Positions 62,419 to 64,000 of a stretch of 64,000 nt of DNA are shown here, piece after piece (the first letter of the stretch is position 1; every line of letters begins with the position of its first letter). The notes under the pieces are model-generated. The model did not search any database. It worked only from the letters and a program-made list of their open reading frames with translations, and had not been told where the DNA came from. The DNA is from Brevibacterium oceani (lineage in GTDB: Bacteria > Actinomycetota > Actinomycetes > Actinomycetales > Brevibacteriaceae), in the NCBI RefSeq assembly GCF_013623835.1, contig NZ_JABKDE010000008.1, positions 1-64,000 of the forward strand, written 5' to 3'. A program made the position numbers and the translations under genes.

Positions 62419-63887
62419 TGATCGATGACCAGGTCCGGACGCTGGAATTCACGCAGTTCGTCGACGATTTCGGCCGGAACCTTCGCCTGCAGGCTCGTGC
62501 CCTCTGCGCCGTGTTCTTCGTGTTCGACGGTGCCGAGTGCGTAGATCTTCGACACGAGGTCCCCACGCTCATATGGAATGAGCACGGTGATGTCGATGTC
62601 GGGGGCGGGCAGGCGTTCTTCGATGGCTTCGACGAGTCCGTCGATTCCGTTCTCAGTGACGGCGGAGACGAACCGAGCGTGCGGATATTCCGCGCGCAGA
62701 CCGGTGATCACAGCCTCCTCGGCGAGGTCGGCTTTGTTGAACACGAGCAGTTCGGGGATCTCTTCGGTCTCGACGTCCTTGAGCACATCCCGCACGGCCT
62801 GGATCTGTCCGTGCGGGTCCGGGTGGGAGGCGTCGACGACGTGGAGGAGGAGATCCGAGCCGGCGGCCTCCTCCAGGGTCGAGCGGAAGGCTTCGACGAG
62901 CTGGTGGGGCAGGTTGCGGACGAATCCGACGGTGTCGGTGTAGGTGAAGGTGATGCCCTCGGCGGTGCGGGCCTGTCTCACGGTGGGATCGAGGGTCGCG
63001 AATAGGGCGTTCTGCACCATCACCTCGGCGTCGGTGAGGCGATTGAGCAGGGAGGACTTGCCGGCGTTCGTGTACCCGACGATCGCGACGGAGGGCACAT
63101 GGTTCCGCGCACGGTTCTTCCGCTTCGTCTCCCGCGATGGGGCCATGTTCGCGATCTCGCGGCGCAGCTTCGACATGCGGGTGCGGATGCGACGGCGATC
63201 GAGCTCGATCTTCGTCTCACCGGGTCCGCGGGAGCCGATTCCGGCACCGCCGGCGACACGGCCGCCGGCCTGACGGGACAGCGATTCGCCCCAGCCGCGC
63301 AGGCGGGGCAGGAGGTATTCGAGTTGGGCGAGTTCGACCTGGGCTTTGCCCTCGCGGGACTTCGCGTGCTGGGCGAATATGTCGAGGATGAGGGCGACGC
63401 GGTCGACGACCTTGATCTTGATGACGTCCTCGAGTCCGCGCCGCTGGCTGGGGGCGAGTTCGGAGTCGATGATCACGGTGTCGGCGCCGACGGCGGCGAC
63501 GATCTCGGCGAGTTCCGCGGCCTTGCCCTTGCCGAGGTACGTGCCGGGGTCCGGCTTGTCGCGGCGTTGGATGAGCGCGTCGAGGACCTCGGAGCCGGCG
63601 GTCTCGGCCAAAGCTGCGAGCTCACGGATCGAGTTCTCGGCCTCGGCCTGTGTGGTGTTCCAGATCCCGGCGAGCACGACCCGCTCGAGCCTGATCTGGC
63701 GGTATTCGACCTCGGTGACATCTTCGAGTTCGGTGGAGAGTCCGGCCACACGGGTGAGTGCGGCACGTTCGGCGAGGTCGAACTGGTCGTCCTCGTGGGT
63801 GGTGTCATGATCGCTCAGCGCTTGGGCGCTGCGGGAGAGCACACGGTCGAGCATCGCGTCGCGACGCTCCTTGTCTTCAGACGTCAT
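62415..63887 (-). CDS. hflX: Ribosome-associated GTPase HflX
   Basis: A 490-residue GTPase. N-terminal HflX domain (DTVIIDSELAPSQRRGLEDV, KVVDRVALILDIFAQHAKS), coiled-coil linker with RLRGWGESLSRQAGGRVAGG, G1 GYTNAGKSSLL, G3 DTVGFVRNLPHQLVEAFRST, G4 NKAD. It splits stalled 70S ribosomes under stress. Coupled to dinG by a 4-bp overlap. Confidence 0.96.
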   Translation of the reverse strand: MTSEDKERRDAMLDRVLSRSAQALSDHDTTHEDDQFDLAERAALTRVAGLSTELEDVTEVEYRQIRLERVVLAGIWNTTQAEAENSIRELAALAETAGSEVLDALIQRRDKPDPGTYLGKGKAAELAEIVAAVGADTVIIDSELAPSQRRGLEDVIKIKVVDRVALILDIFAQHAKSREGKAQVELAQLEYLLPRLRGWGESLSRQAGGRVAGGAGIGSRGPGETKIELDRRRIRTRMSKLRREIANMAPSRETKRKNRARNHVPSVAIVGYTNAGKSSLLNRLTDAEVMVQNALFATLDPTVRQARTAEGITFTYTDTVGFVRNLPHQLVEAFRSTLEEAAGSDLLLHVVDASHPDPHGQIQAVRDVLKDVETEEIPELLVFNKADLAEEAVITGLRAEYPHARFVSAVTENGIDGLVEAIEERLPAPDIDITVLIPYERGDLVSKIYALGTVEHEEHGAEGTSLQAKVPAEIVDELREFQRPDLVIDQ

Positions 63888-63909
63888 TCATTCCTTTGTT
63901 CGTGTACCG

Positions 63910-63933
63910 CCCGCACGTGACAAAGCGTGCGGG
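63910..63933 (-). terminator. Hairpin between the upstream gene and hflX
   Basis: CCCGCACG (63910-63917) pairs with CGTGCGGG (63926-63933). It lies in the hflX leader, 23 bp before its start on the minus strand, and probably ends the transcript of the gene beyond the right edge. Confidence 0.5.
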
Positions 63934-64000
63934 GGTCGTCATTCTTCGCACCGGCGGTGGTGCTGTGCACCGACGACGGTGTCCATCAATTCTCCCACAG

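Noticed and set aside
63940..64000. 3' end of a minus-strand gene upstream of hflX
   Set aside because: Two frames reach a stop here, but too few codons remain to identify a product.

Overview
The window is GC-rich, densely coded DNA from an actinobacterium. The evidence is the infC-rpmI-rplT order with a DUF1844 gene beside infC, a bifunctional priA in the histidine operon, lexA divergent from a small LysM gene and close to dinG and hflX, and several genes whose start codon sits about 6 nt after a -10 hexamer (leaderless mRNAs). From memory of gene order and protein style the best guess is Brevibacterium or a close relative; this was not tested.

Layout. (1) 1-10.1 kb: the 5' end of an IS3-type transposase gene, an HxlR-YciI pair, then a MarR-controlled catabolic cluster: MHS transporter; flavin reductase fused to an IclR-like domain; SsuD-like monooxygenase; acyl-CoA ligase; HMG-CoA-lyase-like protein lacking expected metal ligands; malate/lactate dehydrogenase-like enzyme; RidA. 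It ends against a siderophore-binding lipoprotein gene that has lost its signal peptide, so it looks like acquired or rearranged DNA. (2) 11-16 kb: an SDR and pheS-pheT. (3) 16-32 kb: three catabolic units: a thiamine-diphosphate acetolactate-synthase-like enzyme; a LysR-controlled operon of a cytochrome P450-reductase-flavodoxin triple fusion plus MHS transporter; and a PaaX-controlled six-gene operon (MHS transporter, acyl-CoA ligase, crotonase, acetoacetyl-CoA synthetase-like ligase, hydroxyacyl-CoA dehydrogenase, amidohydrolase). (4) 32-36.7 kb: a MerR HTH fused to two DNA sliding-clamp domains, a helical-repeat-like protein, a pentapeptide-repeat protein, a TetR-membrane protein pair and a VOC protein. 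(5) 36.8-45.6 kb: a visibly less GC-rich island carrying one long minus-strand operon (ABC importer, two SDRs, amidase, polysaccharide-deacetylase-like hydrolase) divergent from a FadR-type GntR gene. (6) 45.7-64 kb: core genome: TrmH methyltransferase, rplT, rpmI, infC (start codon AUC), DUF1844, a TetR-epimerase pair, abgT with an M20 peptidase, sseB-like, priA, hisH, membrane protein, hisB, hisC, LysM, lexA, dinG and hflX.

Working together. The accessory part repeats one plan: a local repressor or activator next to an importer and a small set of CoA, flavin or heme enzymes. Each cluster probably brings in and opens one organic substrate. I cannot name these substrates from sequence alone.

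The most interesting items are the P450-adrenodoxin-reductase-flavodoxin fusion (19092-22220), the MerR-sliding clamp fusion (32133-33191), the metal-ligand-poor lyase (7198-8214) and an over-represented motif CGCCGAGGTG/CACCTCGGCG that is frequent in the core but almost absent from the two low-GC segments.
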